From: an uncultured Bacteroides sp.
GTDB lineage: Bacteria; Bacteroidota; Bacteroidia; Bacteroidales; Bacteroidaceae
Length of the DNA stretch: 64,000 bases
Direction of reading: 5' to 3'
NCBI GenBank assembly: GCA_949296855.1
Contig: CASFRN010000093.1
Coordinates: forward strand, 1 to 64,000
Under the pieces are notes generated by a model. It saw only the letters and a program-made list of their open reading frames with translations. It did no database searches and had not been told where the DNA came from. The position numbers were made by a program, and so were the translations under genes. The first letter of the stretch is position 1; every line of letters starts with the position of its first letter. Of this stretch, positions 43,944-52,897 are shown one piece after another.

Positions 43944-46664
43944 TCAGTCTTCTGCTTTACAATCGTTGTACAAAGGTAAATCTATCTCGTAAAAATATTC
44001 TTTCAGCAGGTTGTACATATCCGGGTCGTATGCTTTCAGCTTTGTGCGGTTGTTTACCCAGTTGTGCACGCCGTTGGCTTTTTTCGCGTAGCGGTTGCAG
44101 TTGAAGAACGACTGCGTGCATTCGGCGAAATATTCTTCTTTGCAACTGACGGCGTACGTATCTTTCCATAACCCTTTCCGGATGGCGTTTTGAAGGAGCG
44201 TTTCCAGCCGTTCGTTGAATCCGGGTTCTACGCCGGCAATGCCGATGGTGTGGATCAGATGGGCAAACTCGTGCACCAAGATGTTTTCGCCTACGTATTT
44301 GTCGTGAGGTAAAGCCAGCAGGTTTTCTTCTCCGCAACTGGATGAGTAAGTATCTTCGGGTGCGCCGCCGAAACCGCGGGCGCGCTTGTTCCAATACTTG
44401 ATGCTGTCTTCACAATTGCAGATGTGTGCGAATTCGGGCAAGTCGCACGTTTCTTCATCCTTGCCGATGACCATCACGTGGCAGCCTTCTTTCACCATGT
44501 GTTTTTTGATGTCGGGACGTTTCGCCAGCATCAGGCTGATGATGTCGCAGGCTTTCAGCAAGGCTTTGTCGCTTACCCGTTCCGAAGAGGTGACATACAG
44601 GCCTTCCGTCTCGATGTACTTCTTGTAAAAGTCCGGTATTTGTCTGCCTTCGGGGATGCCGGTTACGTCCCCATGTTTCGGACACCATTCCAATTTCAAG
44701 GCAAAACCGCCTCCTGACGCAAGATGCAGGTCAAGTTTGGTCTCGCGGGTCACTTCAAACTGTTCGCATGCATAGTCTTCGGCTTGCTTTGACGCGTTGA
44801 TTCCGTCTTTCATTAACGTACAGCGGTACGTTTCGCCTGCATTCAGGAAAGAAAAATCGATTGTCAGGTCACGTTCGTCCCAGTTGGTCATACCGCCTAC
44901 ATACCAGTTGATGTCTTTCTTGCGTGCCGTTACGATGTATTTGCCTATTTCGCCCGCCAACACGAGAGTGGAGTCGGTCTCTACCGGTAAGGAGGTGATG
45001 AAGTCCAGGCATTCCGGTTCGCGCGCATAGTTGGTAGGTGCATCGCAAAGCATGGTAAACGGCGAATCGTACACGATGTAAGCGGCAAGCTGATGGGCAC
45101 GGGTCCCCATACTCATCGGTGTGTAATACATCGGTTTGAAGTCGCGCTTCGTAGCGTTGCGCATGGCTCCCGGCGTATAGTCTACGTGCCCCGCCATCAT
45201 GCGGATGTAAGGGAAGGTCACATCGTATAGCGGCATGTTCTTTTCCACTTCGCTCCATTTGGCTTCTTCCATGCCGAACACGCTTTCGTAGTTGATGACA
45301 TTGGGGTAAGTGCGGTTCAGTCCGGTGGGCTTGTAAATGCCGTGGTAGTCGAGCAGCAATTTGTATTCGGCCGCCTTTTCGGCAATGCGGTATATCATTT
45401 CCACGGCTGTCTGGTCGTCGCGGTCGAGGAAGTCCACCTTGAATCCCTTAATGCCCATGGCGGCATATTTCTTGCAGGCGGCTTCCAATTGGTCGTCTAA
45501 TACGTTGAATACCGTCCACAACACGATGCCTACGCCTTTGCTCTTTCCGTAGGCAACCAGTCCGGGCAGGTCGATAGCCGCGACGGTAGTCAGCATATCT
45601 CCGCTCTTGGGGTCGTACCATCCTTCATCCATTACGATGTATTCCAGTCCGTTGCGCGAAGCGAAGTCGATGTAATACTTATAGGTGTCCATGTTGATGC
45701 CTGTCTCGAAAGAAACCCCTTTCAGATTCCAGTCGTTCCACCATTCCCATGCCACTTTGCCTGGTTTCACCCAACTATAGTCTCCGATGCGGTTGGGCGA
45801 GGCCAACGCATAGACTAAATTGTTGACTGGCATTTCGGTGTCTTTTTCTGTAATGGCAAGGATGCGCCACGGATATTCGCGCGTGCCTTTCACTTTGGCG
45901 ATGAAGTTTTCCGTTTCGGTCACGTATTCTTGCTTGCGCCACGGGTAATAGGCTGTCTTCTTAGGGTAAGGGGCGAATACGCCTTTCAGTCCGTTTGTTC
46001 CGTCAGGCTCTACGAACATCCCTGGATAGGCTTCCAAGTCCGATTCCAGCAGGGTCACCTTTACGCTTCCGCAATCCACCGTTACGGGCAGAAAGGCAAG
46101 TTGTCGGCGTGCTTCCGAAAGCGGTTTTACATCGTAGGTTGCTTGATAGGCCATCGCCATCGGTTTTTCTTCGTTGGTGGTATAAGGCAGGTAGGCCGTA
46201 TGGTTTCCGGTGAAATTGAATTCCGCCGTTTCGTCGGCTATAATCAGTTCTTTGTCTTTGCCGGCGGTTGTGTAAAAGCGGTAGGCGACGCCTTCGTTGT
46301 ATGCCCGGAATATAACGCCGAAATCACCTTTCAGCTTCAAGTTCATTTCGTTGCATGCCGCACGGAATGACTTGAAGCGATAGAAAGGGGATGTTATATC
46401 CTGAACAATCGTCCTTGACTTTTTAGAAGCAACCTTAACGGCTGTCCCAGCGGTCGGTTGTTTGTCAAGGGTCACTAAACCTATTTGATTGCTTTTAAGT
46501 ATGAGAGAATCGTTATGATATACCGAGTATGTCAACAGATCGTTTCCGTCTGTTACTGTGACTTTCAGGTGCTTGTCGGGCGAAAACAGCGTGAAGTCTT
46601 TGGCTTGCGATGCAATCCCGGCGAAGCTGAAGATTATTCCGAGAAGAAAAGATGTCTTTTTCAT
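43944..46664 (-). CDS. GH97 glycoside hydrolase fused to a C-terminal HExxH metallopeptidase domain
   Basis: The 906-residue protein has a signal peptide (to ASQAK) and a full GH97 unit (about 25-660): N-terminal beta-sandwich, barrel with WEWWNDWNLKG and MDEGWYDP, and a C-terminal beta domain. The barrel carries Asp411 (KVDFLDRDD) and Glu460 (NYESVFG), with DYHGIYKPTG between them, the pattern of the retaining alpha-galactosidase-type branch. Residues about 670-906 are a separate domain with HEFAH (798-802) and a later EEYFAEC, a zincin-like pattern. It starts the GH97-GH43-GH127 operon. The peptidase role is inferred from motifs only. Confidence 0.88.
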   Translation of the reverse strand: MKKTSFLLGIIFSFAGIASQAKDFTLFSPDKHLKVTVTDGNDLLTYSVYHNDSLILKSNQIGLVTLDKQPTAGTAVKVASKKSRTIVQDITSPFYRFKSFRAACNEMNLKLKGDFGVIFRAYNEGVAYRFYTTAGKDKELIIADETAEFNFTGNHTAYLPYTTNEEKPMAMAYQATYDVKPLSEARRQLAFLPVTVDCGSVKVTLLESDLEAYPGMFVEPDGTNGLKGVFAPYPKKTAYYPWRKQEYVTETENFIAKVKGTREYPWRILAITEKDTEMPVNNLVYALASPNRIGDYSWVKPGKVAWEWWNDWNLKGVSFETGINMDTYKYYIDFASRNGLEYIVMDEGWYDPKSGDMLTTVAAIDLPGLVAYGKSKGVGIVLWTVFNVLDDQLEAACKKYAAMGIKGFKVDFLDRDDQTAVEMIYRIAEKAAEYKLLLDYHGIYKPTGLNRTYPNVINYESVFGMEEAKWSEVEKNMPLYDVTFPYIRMMAGHVDYTPGAMRNATKRDFKPMYYTPMSMGTRAHQLAAYIVYDSPFTMLCDAPTNYAREPECLDFITSLPVETDSTLVLAGEIGKYIVTARKKDINWYVGGMTNWDERDLTIDFSFLNAGETYRCTLMKDGINASKQAEDYACEQFEVTRETKLDLHLASGGGFALKLEWCPKHGDVTGIPEGRQIPDFYKKYIETEGLYVTSSERVSDKALLKACDIISLMLAKRPDIKKHMVKEGCHVMVIGKDEETCDLPEFAHICNCEDSIKYWNKRARGFGGAPEDTYSSSCGEENLLALPHDKYVGENILVHEFAHLIHTIGIAGVEPGFNERLETLLQNAIRKGLWKDTYAVSCKEEYFAECTQSFFNCNRYAKKANGVHNWVNNRTKLKAYDPDMYNLLKEYFYEIDLPLYNDCKAED

Positions 46665-46841
46665 GTGTTCATGTATGATGGGTTATTTTCGTTTGCAAAG
46701 CAAAAGAAAAAGTTCCGAATGGTGTGTCATAGAAGTCTTAAACAATGCGAATATCGTCCGAAAGCCGGCATAATTCATGGCTTTTGGACGATTATTGCAT
46801 CTTGTTAGACGATTTTATGAACGGTATAGAGGTTTTTACGG

Positions 46842-48227
46842 TTATTGGATGCTGGTATTTGTCAGTCGTATTTTATAAGGCCATTGCGCTAAAGGTACTT
46901 GCTGTAATAACCGGTGGTTGTCGTGCGGGCCGGCGGTCACTATCAGCCATAGATGGGCTAACTTCTTTCCTTTAGGCACAGTCCATGACGCTGTGTCCGT
47001 TTGATTGTTTGCGTCTGTGCTTCCCGATGCGCCGAATAAGGTTTCTCCTTCTTCCGTTACGCCCACGAAGCCGTAACGGTAATAGGCTGTGTGATGAATC
47101 GGGTTCTCGTAACCCGGATATCCTGTTGGCGCTTCTTTGCCTTGCAGCCCTTTGAAGTCGGCTTTTACCGTTGTGCCCGGTTCGGGTATTTCAAGACGGA
47201 TGGCGTTGAAACCGTAATTTTCCGGACAACGTTCCGCTTTTACTTGCCAATAGCCGTCAGGCTCTTGGGTCATGTAAGGCTTGAAGTTCTCGAACGAGTT
47301 GGCAAAAGGCCGGGTTTCTTTAAAAGCCCGTTTGAAGTCGAGGTTTACCAAGTGGCGATAGCAGTCGAACATTTCGTCTGTAAATTTGTAGTTTTCCCCA
47401 GCCTTGAATCCTTTCAGCCGTTGGTAGGTCCGTACGGGGTCTTCGTCGGCCGTGCTTTCCCGGTAGAGTTTGGCGATGAAGTCCAGCCCGTTGCGTTCGC
47501 TCCAGTATTCCAGCACGTATGGCGAACGGTACACGTTTTCATCATGTTGGAAAGCTTTGTGGCTGGCTTTCTTGAAAGCGTCCCAGTGATATGTTTCTTC
47601 GGCAATCCAGTTGGGGTTGACTTGCCACAGCATCCATTGCGAGGTCATTTCGAAGAATCCTCCTTGCTTTTCTCCCCAGCACGAACTGCCGTCAGCCAGC
47701 ATCTGAAGTTGGAAACTGTGTCCCAATTCGTGTGCCACGGCATTCAGGTTCGGGTCTTGCAGGCGGTTCGGCGCAGCCCAAAAGGCTCCTATCTTGTTAT
47801 CGTAAGCACCTCCGTATGCCGTCCCGTCCAGCGAGTACATCAGCATCACCATCATGCGGTAGCGTTCGCAGTACGAGCCGGGGTTGACAAAGTCCAGGCT
47901 GTCACGGAAAAAGGTGTAGAACTTTTCCAGTTTTGTCTTTAGCCGTTTTAAGTCGATGTGCATATCGTGTCCTTCCAACTGCGGTGGATTGGCCAAGTCT
48001 TTGCCGAAGCCTTTTTCCCAAAAGATAGCCGTATTTTCGGTGTAGTCCATCCGGGCGTAACTGTACCGGCAGGTGTCTATCTGCCAGTCTTGTCCGGCAA
48101 ACTCTTCGGGTTGGTAGATGGCTTTTCCTTCCGGGAGCGGGTAGGGGTGGTTTGCGGAGAGGGTATCGTTGGCTGCGCACGATAATAGGGCAGCCGTACT
48201 TGCTAACAGCATACTAAGGTTTATCAT
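46842..48227 (-). CDS. Lipoprotein with HExxH motif, DUF6055-like putative metallopeptidase
   Basis: The start is set at 48227 (MINLSMLLAS), giving 461 residues and a lipobox LLSC (Cys17). The body shows YTENTAIFWEKGFG, then AVAHELGHSFQLQ with H166-E167-H170, and GGFFEMTSQW (Glu193), which could be the third zinc ligand. It resembles Bacteroides proteins annotated as DUF6055; peptidase function is an inference from the motif. It aligns in pattern with the larger protein at 50008, lacking BACON and DUF4859. It lies 178 bp upstream of the GH97 operon. Confidence 0.75.
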   Translation of the reverse strand: MINLSMLLASTAALLSCAANDTLSANHPYPLPEGKAIYQPEEFAGQDWQIDTCRYSYARMDYTENTAIFWEKGFGKDLANPPQLEGHDMHIDLKRLKTKLEKFYTFFRDSLDFVNPGSYCERYRMMVMLMYSLDGTAYGGAYDNKIGAFWAAPNRLQDPNLNAVAHELGHSFQLQMLADGSSCWGEKQGGFFEMTSQWMLWQVNPNWIAEETYHWDAFKKASHKAFQHDENVYRSPYVLEYWSERNGLDFIAKLYRESTADEDPVRTYQRLKGFKAGENYKFTDEMFDCYRHLVNLDFKRAFKETRPFANSFENFKPYMTQEPDGYWQVKAERCPENYGFNAIRLEIPEPGTTVKADFKGLQGKEAPTGYPGYENPIHHTAYYRYGFVGVTEEGETLFGASGSTDANNQTDTASWTVPKGKKLAHLWLIVTAGPHDNHRLLQQVPLAQWPYKIRLTNTSIQ

Positions 48228-48394
48228 ATCTATTCCATTTTTTTGTTCTGTCAGCAAAGTAAAATAAAAAGCAGGACTTTAAAAGGTGAAATCGTACAAG
48301 ATTATGCTACAATAGTCTAAGAGCCTGTTTATACTGTACGCGGGATGTATTTATGTATTTTATAAACGCACATTAAGGGAATATTTCCAGAGGT

Positions 48395-49303
48395 TCATAA
48401 TGCATTTATTTCTTTTGGGGTTAACCCGCTGCATTTCTCAATAAGGGCAATGGAAACGCCTTCTTCTTTCATTTTTTTTGCTATGTCCATCACCTTTTTC
48501 TTTTCTCCTTCCTCAATGCCGATTTTCTTTCCTTCCTCAATGCCGATTTTCTTTCCTTTCTCGATACCGATTTTCTCTCCTTCTTCTCGTCCTTCTCGTC
48601 GTGAACTGCTGATTTGCATTTTTGCGGTGCTGACTACATCCCAAAAATGGTCGTATCCGCGCAGTTGTTCTTTGCTGAAGGCTGATTCTTCGAGTTGTGT
48701 GACCGCCTTGTTTATTTCGGGGTTTTCCATCAGTTCTTTCGGTGCTTGTCGTGTCTTTTCATTGATTTCGGTCAGGTAGCGCAGCCAAAGCACTTGCATT
48801 CTCTTTCCTTTGTAGTTGTCGGGGGTGAACTTGGGGAGTTCGATGAAGATGAAACGCAGGCCTTCGATGACCTCCTTGGTCTCTGTTTCTTCTACAATCT
48901 TGAAGTCGTGGTAATAGCCTTTGCTTTCCGAGAAGGTGTCGTTCACGAGGTTTAGCGAGTAGACGGGTTGCAGCAGTTCGTAGTCTTTCCCCTTATCCAG
49001 CTGGCTGACGTATGCTTTCGACGCGTTGAACAGGACGCGCTGTTTGTATGCCGATGTCCACATCATCTGCATTTCCACGATGAACTGCCTTCCTTGTTGG
49101 TCTTTGCATCGCACGTCCACGATGCTGTCTTTATGGAAAGGCGTTTGCGGGACCAGTTCGGGATTGAGGTACTCTACTTGCGTAATTTCTTCTTCGGGCT
49201 TCTCGAACGGCAGCAAGGCGTTGAGGAAGCTGATGATCAGGTCCGGATGCTCTCCGAACACTTTCTTGAAGGTCAGGTCGGCTTTGGGGCTAAGGTATCT
49301 CAT
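48395..49303 (-). CDS. Rpn family PD-(D/E)xK nuclease / putative transposase
   Basis: The start is taken at 49303 (MRYLSPKADLTFKKVFG), giving 302 residues. Landmarks of the Rpn/PDDEXK family are FKKVFGEHPDLIISFLNALL, KDSIVDVRCKDQQGRQFIVEMQ (the nuclease core with D and ExQ) and AKAYVSQ-like downstream text. A C-terminal region has near-identical GIEEGKKI repeats encoded by 24-bp tandem units (about 48507-48590). Such proteins promote recombination or act in defence. It is an accessory insert within the glycan cluster, next to a small DUF2442/DUF4160 pair. Confidence 0.88.
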   Translation of the reverse strand: MRYLSPKADLTFKKVFGEHPDLIISFLNALLPFEKPEEEITQVEYLNPELVPQTPFHKDSIVDVRCKDQQGRQFIVEMQMMWTSAYKQRVLFNASKAYVSQLDKGKDYELLQPVYSLNLVNDTFSESKGYYHDFKIVEETETKEVIEGLRFIFIELPKFTPDNYKGKRMQVLWLRYLTEINEKTRQAPKELMENPEINKAVTQLEESAFSKEQLRGYDHFWDVVSTAKMQISSSRREGREEGEKIGIEKGKKIGIEEGKKIGIEEGEKKKVMDIAKKMKEEGVSIALIEKCSGLTPKEINAL

Positions 49304-49365
49304 GTTTAAATGGCGTTTCAATCGTTATTATTCAATCCGTATGTTGATACGAAGGTGGCGGTGTA

Positions 49366-49599
49366 TTATGCGATAGTTCCTATTTCGTATAGGAATTCCG
49401 GCGCTAAATCAGCCCCGTTTGCCCATTCAATGGTTGTGTGCGTCAGCCCGTATTGGATAAAATTCTTTTTGTCCAATAATTCTCCAAAAACCTCACCTGT
49501 CAGATAAGGCTTTAGGTCTACTTTCTTTTTGTTTCCATTATTGAATGTTACCAAAAGTTCGTAATCCTTGATGTAATCAACGTCTGTAACTCTTAACAT
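49366..49599 (-). CDS. DUF2442 small protein
   Basis: The 77-residue product MLRVTDVDYIKDYELLVTF... ends with WANGADLAPEFLYEIG, the DUF2442 hallmark. It lies 7 bases after the DUF4160 gene. DUF4160-DUF2442 pairs are widespread and have been proposed as toxin-antitoxin-like modules, DUF2442 being the possible antitoxin or DNA-binding partner. Function here is not known. Confidence 0.88.
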   Translation of the reverse strand: MLRVTDVDYIKDYELLVTFNNGNKKKVDLKPYLTGEVFGELLDKKNFIQYGLTHTTIEWANGADLAPEFLYEIGTIA

Positions 49600-49606
49600 A
49601 AGGTCT

Positions 49607-49864
49607 TTATTTTAGGGGTTCTATCTTATATAGTTTTTCTCCTTTTTGGGCTTTTTCCCAAAGTGTGAGTATTTCTGACTCATGTAAGTCTATCCATTCG
49701 TTTACTTTTACTATTACTTTTGCCGGTGCTTTTCCATCTACGATTCTGTCTAAAACACTGATGGAACATTCATAGTCGCCATACGTGAAATGTATATGTG
49801 GAGGGTTATGGTCTCTCCAATATAAACTTATTATAATTCCAAAGAATCTGCAAATTTCAGGCAT
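49607..49864 (-). CDS. DUF4160 small protein
   Basis: The 85-residue product contains the DUF4160 signature ISLYWRDHNPPHIHFTYGDY, with the conserved histidines, and ends with a WEKAQKGEKLYKIEP tail. It heads the two-gene DUF4160-DUF2442 unit and is preceded by a consensus promoter overlapped by an inverted repeat. The family is the usual partner of DUF2442; a toxin-like role is proposed but unproven. Confidence 0.9.
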   Translation of the reverse strand: MPEICRFFGIIISLYWRDHNPPHIHFTYGDYECSISVLDRIVDGKAPAKVIVKVNEWIDLHESEILTLWEKAQKGEKLYKIEPLK

Positions 49865-49884
49865 GATTATATTCTTTTTATTCG

Positions 49885-49916
49885 CAAATGTAGGTATTTG
49901 TTTTGTTACCTACAAA
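49885..49916 (-). promoter_or_regulatory. Promoter with overlapping inverted-repeat operator of the DUF4160-DUF2442 unit
   Basis: The minus strand carries TTTG (49913-49916), 20 bases, then TACATTTG (49885-49892). An 8-bp inverted repeat TGTAGGTA (49889-49896) and TACCTACA (49907-49914) spans the space between and overlaps both elements, a position suited to autorepression. Confidence 0.65.
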
Positions 49917-49949
49917 TTTTTATCGTTTTTTGGCGAAGGCTGCAGTATA

Positions 49950-50000
49950 AATGAAGAATGAAGAATTCCGTGCGGGCGGAGCGATTCTTCATTCTTCATT
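49950..50000. terminator. Perfect 17-bp hairpin, likely bidirectional terminator
   Basis: AATGAAGAATGAAGAAT (49950-49966) pairs with its exact complement (49984-50000). It lies 8 bases after the stop of the BACON/HExxH lipoprotein gene and separates it from the DUF4160 promoter. Confidence 0.6.
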
Positions 50001-50007
50001 CTTTATT

Positions 50008-52269
50008 TTATAAGATCCGTATGTTGAATACGAAGGTGGCGGTGTATTGCTTGCCGTTCAGGGTGTAGACCAACGCTTGGCGGATGGTGTAGGTGTCGCC
50101 CGCGGCGCAATGGTCGGGGTACTGCCCGATGGTGAAGGTAAACGTGTCCTTGTTGAATTCCGCGAAGACGTAGCTGTCGTCTCCCCAGCCGATGGCGTTC
50201 CCTGCCTTGTCGTACCAGAAGCCTAAGCCGTTGGCGGTGCAGTTGTATTCCAGCGAGCCGTCTGCCTGTACCGCCGCGAAGGCGATTTGCCCTTCTGCGG
50301 GTGTGGCGTTGGCGTTCATGATTTTCGAGACAATCAGGCTGGGCTGCATCACGAAGGCTTGCGCCAGTTGCTGCATGTCGCCTTCGTTGATGACGCTGAC
50401 GGTGGTTCCCGAGTAGTCGCCGTTGGTAGTGGCGGGGAAGCTCAGGTCGTAGGTCAAGGTTACATCTGTCGGCTGGGCGTCCGGGTCGATTGTTACTGAG
50501 CCGAGCAAGTCCGTGCCGTTGAATTTCACTTTATAGGGCCATTGCTCGTCGGTCAGGTCCTTTTCGTCCCACGGATGCGCCTTGTAAGTCTTCGGGGCTG
50601 CTTGCACGATGAAGTACAGTTGCTCCGTTCCGGCAGGAACCGTGAAGCTGGCATTGCCTGTCTCCTCTGTGTAGCGTTCGCTGTACGTCCGTGTGCCGCC
50701 GCTGGTCAGGGCTACAAAGCCATAGCTCCAGCCCGCGTCCGATGCTGCACCTATCTTATTATAGGTGTCTACGGTGCCCGCCACTGCTTCCGTGTCCATG
50801 TATTCGCCCGGGTCGTCTGCTGCCAAGGGGCTTCCCGGCATCAGTCCTTCAAAGTCGGCCGATACGGTCGTTTGTCCTTCGGGCACGTTCAGGGCGATGA
50901 CATTGAATCCTGTCGTTTCGGGGCAGTCGGCGTATGCCACCTGGTAGTATCCGTCCGCCGTCGGGTAGAGCGTCGTGCTGTATTGTCCCAGGTAGCCGTC
51001 CGAATATTCACGGATGCCGTCGATGTCGAAGGTAGCCATGCGTGCGGCGTAGTCATACAGTTCCTCTTTCATCGTTTCCCAACTGTTGTTGGCATACAGG
51101 CGCATGTAAGCGGCGATGGCGTCTTCCGGCGCGCGCGAGTTCTTCCATACGTTTGCCACCGCGTCGTCTCCGTGCTTGTCCGTCCAGTAGGTTTGCAGCC
51201 AGTAGCTGGCGTAGCGCATCCATTCGTGTTCGAAGTGGCGGTGGTTGTTTGTCAGCCATACGTCGAAGTTGTAGGTGGTGAACATCTCTTCGGGATAGTC
51301 TTGGAACGACTGCCACTGCGCGCATTGTTCCCAGAAGCCGTTGCCTCCGTTGCTGCCTTCGTAGCCGTAGCGGAATCCGGTCTGGAAGTCATTCGCCTCG
51401 CCTTGGTACACCTTGTCGCAATACACCTGGTACTGGAAGCTGTGGCCTATCTCGTGGGCGATGGTCGAGCCTACGGGTTGGCAGGTGCTGGGGTTCACCC
51501 ACAGTGCGCCGATTACGTCGTCGTAGCCCGAGCCGGTAGCCAGCCATTCTTTCTGGTAGAGCAGGTAGATTTCCATCTTGTACTGGTCCAGGCGCGATTT
51601 GCCTTGCCCTATTTCGGCGAATTTCAGCCTTTCTATGTTGCTCTGGTAGAACTGTTCGGCTTTCTCCAGCAGGTCGTCAATGTCCACCCGCATATTCGCC
51701 GGAACGGTTTCAGCATTGGGGTCATCGCCGAATCCCGCTTCCCAGAACACAAAGAAGTGTTCGCTCTGCTTCGAGCGGAACCACGACCATTGCGCGTCGC
51801 TGCGCAGCATGTTCATCGAGGCGAACTCAGCAGGCTTATAGTACTTTTCGAAGTCTTCTATCTCCGATTCGTCCATAATCTGCAGGTCCGAGCCGCTTTG
51901 GGTTACGGTGATTTCCTTTTGGGTACCGCCGCAGGTCAGGATGACGGTGGCGGTGCGTGTGGCTTCATTGTCGTTGAAAGCGAGGGTCAGGTCGAGGGTG
52001 ATGGCTCCTCCGATGCCTTCCGTAGCCGATAGGGTCAGCCAGCTTTGCGCCTCCGTTTCTTTCACGCTTGCCGTCCAGCCCGAGCGGGCGGTAAACTTGA
52101 TGGAGGCGGTTGTCTCTTCTGCGTCAGCCGAAATGCTTAGGTAGCTTTCGTCGATGGTGAGCATATCGCCTGTGATACCTTCTTCGTTGTCGTCGCTGCA
52201 GCCCCACAGGGTAAAGGCTGTGCAGAGTGATAGCAGCAGGAACAGGTATTTGTTGATGAGGCTTTTCAT
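50008..52269 (-). CDS. Lipoprotein with BACON, HExxH (DUF6055-like) and DUF4859 domains
   Basis: The start is set at 52269 (MKSLINKYLFLLLSL), giving 753 residues with a lipobox LWGC (Cys24). Domains in order: BACON-like (about 37-125, SGWTASVKETEAQSWLTLSA); a DUF6055-like part with HFFVFWEAGFGDDP and AHEIGHSFQYQ (H272, E273, H276), and GFWEQCAQWQ (Glu314), a plausible third ligand; beta-rich modules; and a DUF4859 domain (about 610-753). It is probably cell-surface exposed. BACON domains often bind carbohydrate or mucin, so a glycoprotein-directed peptidase is a reasonable inference. Confidence 0.8.
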   Translation of the reverse strand: MKSLINKYLFLLLSLCTAFTLWGCSDDNEEGITGDMLTIDESYLSISADAEETTASIKFTARSGWTASVKETEAQSWLTLSATEGIGGAITLDLTLAFNDNEATRTATVILTCGGTQKEITVTQSGSDLQIMDESEIEDFEKYYKPAEFASMNMLRSDAQWSWFRSKQSEHFFVFWEAGFGDDPNAETVPANMRVDIDDLLEKAEQFYQSNIERLKFAEIGQGKSRLDQYKMEIYLLYQKEWLATGSGYDDVIGALWVNPSTCQPVGSTIAHEIGHSFQYQVYCDKVYQGEANDFQTGFRYGYEGSNGGNGFWEQCAQWQSFQDYPEEMFTTYNFDVWLTNNHRHFEHEWMRYASYWLQTYWTDKHGDDAVANVWKNSRAPEDAIAAYMRLYANNSWETMKEELYDYAARMATFDIDGIREYSDGYLGQYSTTLYPTADGYYQVAYADCPETTGFNVIALNVPEGQTTVSADFEGLMPGSPLAADDPGEYMDTEAVAGTVDTYNKIGAASDAGWSYGFVALTSGGTRTYSERYTEETGNASFTVPAGTEQLYFIVQAAPKTYKAHPWDEKDLTDEQWPYKVKFNGTDLLGSVTIDPDAQPTDVTLTYDLSFPATTNGDYSGTTVSVINEGDMQQLAQAFVMQPSLIVSKIMNANATPAEGQIAFAAVQADGSLEYNCTANGLGFWYDKAGNAIGWGDDSYVFAEFNKDTFTFTIGQYPDHCAAGDTYTIRQALVYTLNGKQYTATFVFNIRIL

Positions 52270-52310
52270 GTGTTTCTTTGTTAGGGTAAGTAAATTTCTG
52301 TATCGGAAAC

Positions 52311-52382
52311 TGTAGGGGCAGGGTCTGCCTGCCCGTAAACATACATGTGGATGCATACGGGCGGGCGAACCCCGCCCCTACA
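52311..52382. repeat. GC-rich palindromic element
   Basis: TGTAGGGGC (52311-52319) pairs with GCCCCTACA (52374-52382), and inside it GCCCGT pairs with ACGGGC with few mismatches. The sequence is of the widely seen GTAGGGGCGGG...CCCGCCCCTAC type. It lies 6 bases after the stop of the 52389-52790 gene and may end its transcript. Confidence 0.7.
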
Positions 52383-52388
52383 AGTTTT

Positions 52389-52790
52389 TTAGTTCAGAGA
52401 TAATTGCGATGTTTGATTATGTCCTTTGCTAATAGGAATAACATAGCTTATTAATGTTGGACTGTCTTCTTCTAAATCAATGGTATTTTTGTATCCACGA
52501 GCTAAAACCGTTATTTGGTCTGAATGTGTATTGTTACGTTCTACTTGTATAGTAACGAGAGCACTTGTACCTGTCGTTGCTGTTACATTCATAGTCACTT
52601 TTGTAACTCCGTAACCATTATGTGTGATAACTTTTTGTTCAGGATAAAAGAATTTATATGTTCCTGCTCCACCTGAGATTTCAAAAGTAATGGTTCCGTT
52701 ATCAGTAGAAGCAGTGTTATCTGCTGCAAACGAATAAGAGCAAACGAGGCTTAACAGAAATAGGAATGTGTATTTAAATAGGTTTTTCAT
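52389..52790 (-). CDS. Small secreted protein of unknown function (third of three)
   Basis: The 133-residue product has a clear signal peptide (MKNLFKYTFLFLLSLVCSYSFAAD). The mature part is short, rich in Thr, Asn and Val, and looks all-beta (TVTMNVTATTGTSALVTIQVE-type strands). I recognise no family. It resembles in size, charge and style the products at 53246-53668 and 54784-55209, with which it may form a paralogous set. It lies between two palindromic elements in the SusC/SusD locus. Confidence 0.7.
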   Translation of the reverse strand: MKNLFKYTFLFLLSLVCSYSFAADNTASTDNGTITFEISGGAGTYKFFYPEQKVITHNGYGVTKVTMNVTATTGTSALVTIQVERNNTHSDQITVLARGYKNTIDLEEDSPTLISYVIPISKGHNQTSQLSLN

Positions 52791-52897
52791 AACGTTTAAA
52801 TTTTAAGTGAATGATATGATTTTCTTAAAGCAAGGTCTCAAAATGAATTAGAACACAGAACCACAGAGGTACGGAGCCTTTTGTTCTTTGTCACGCC

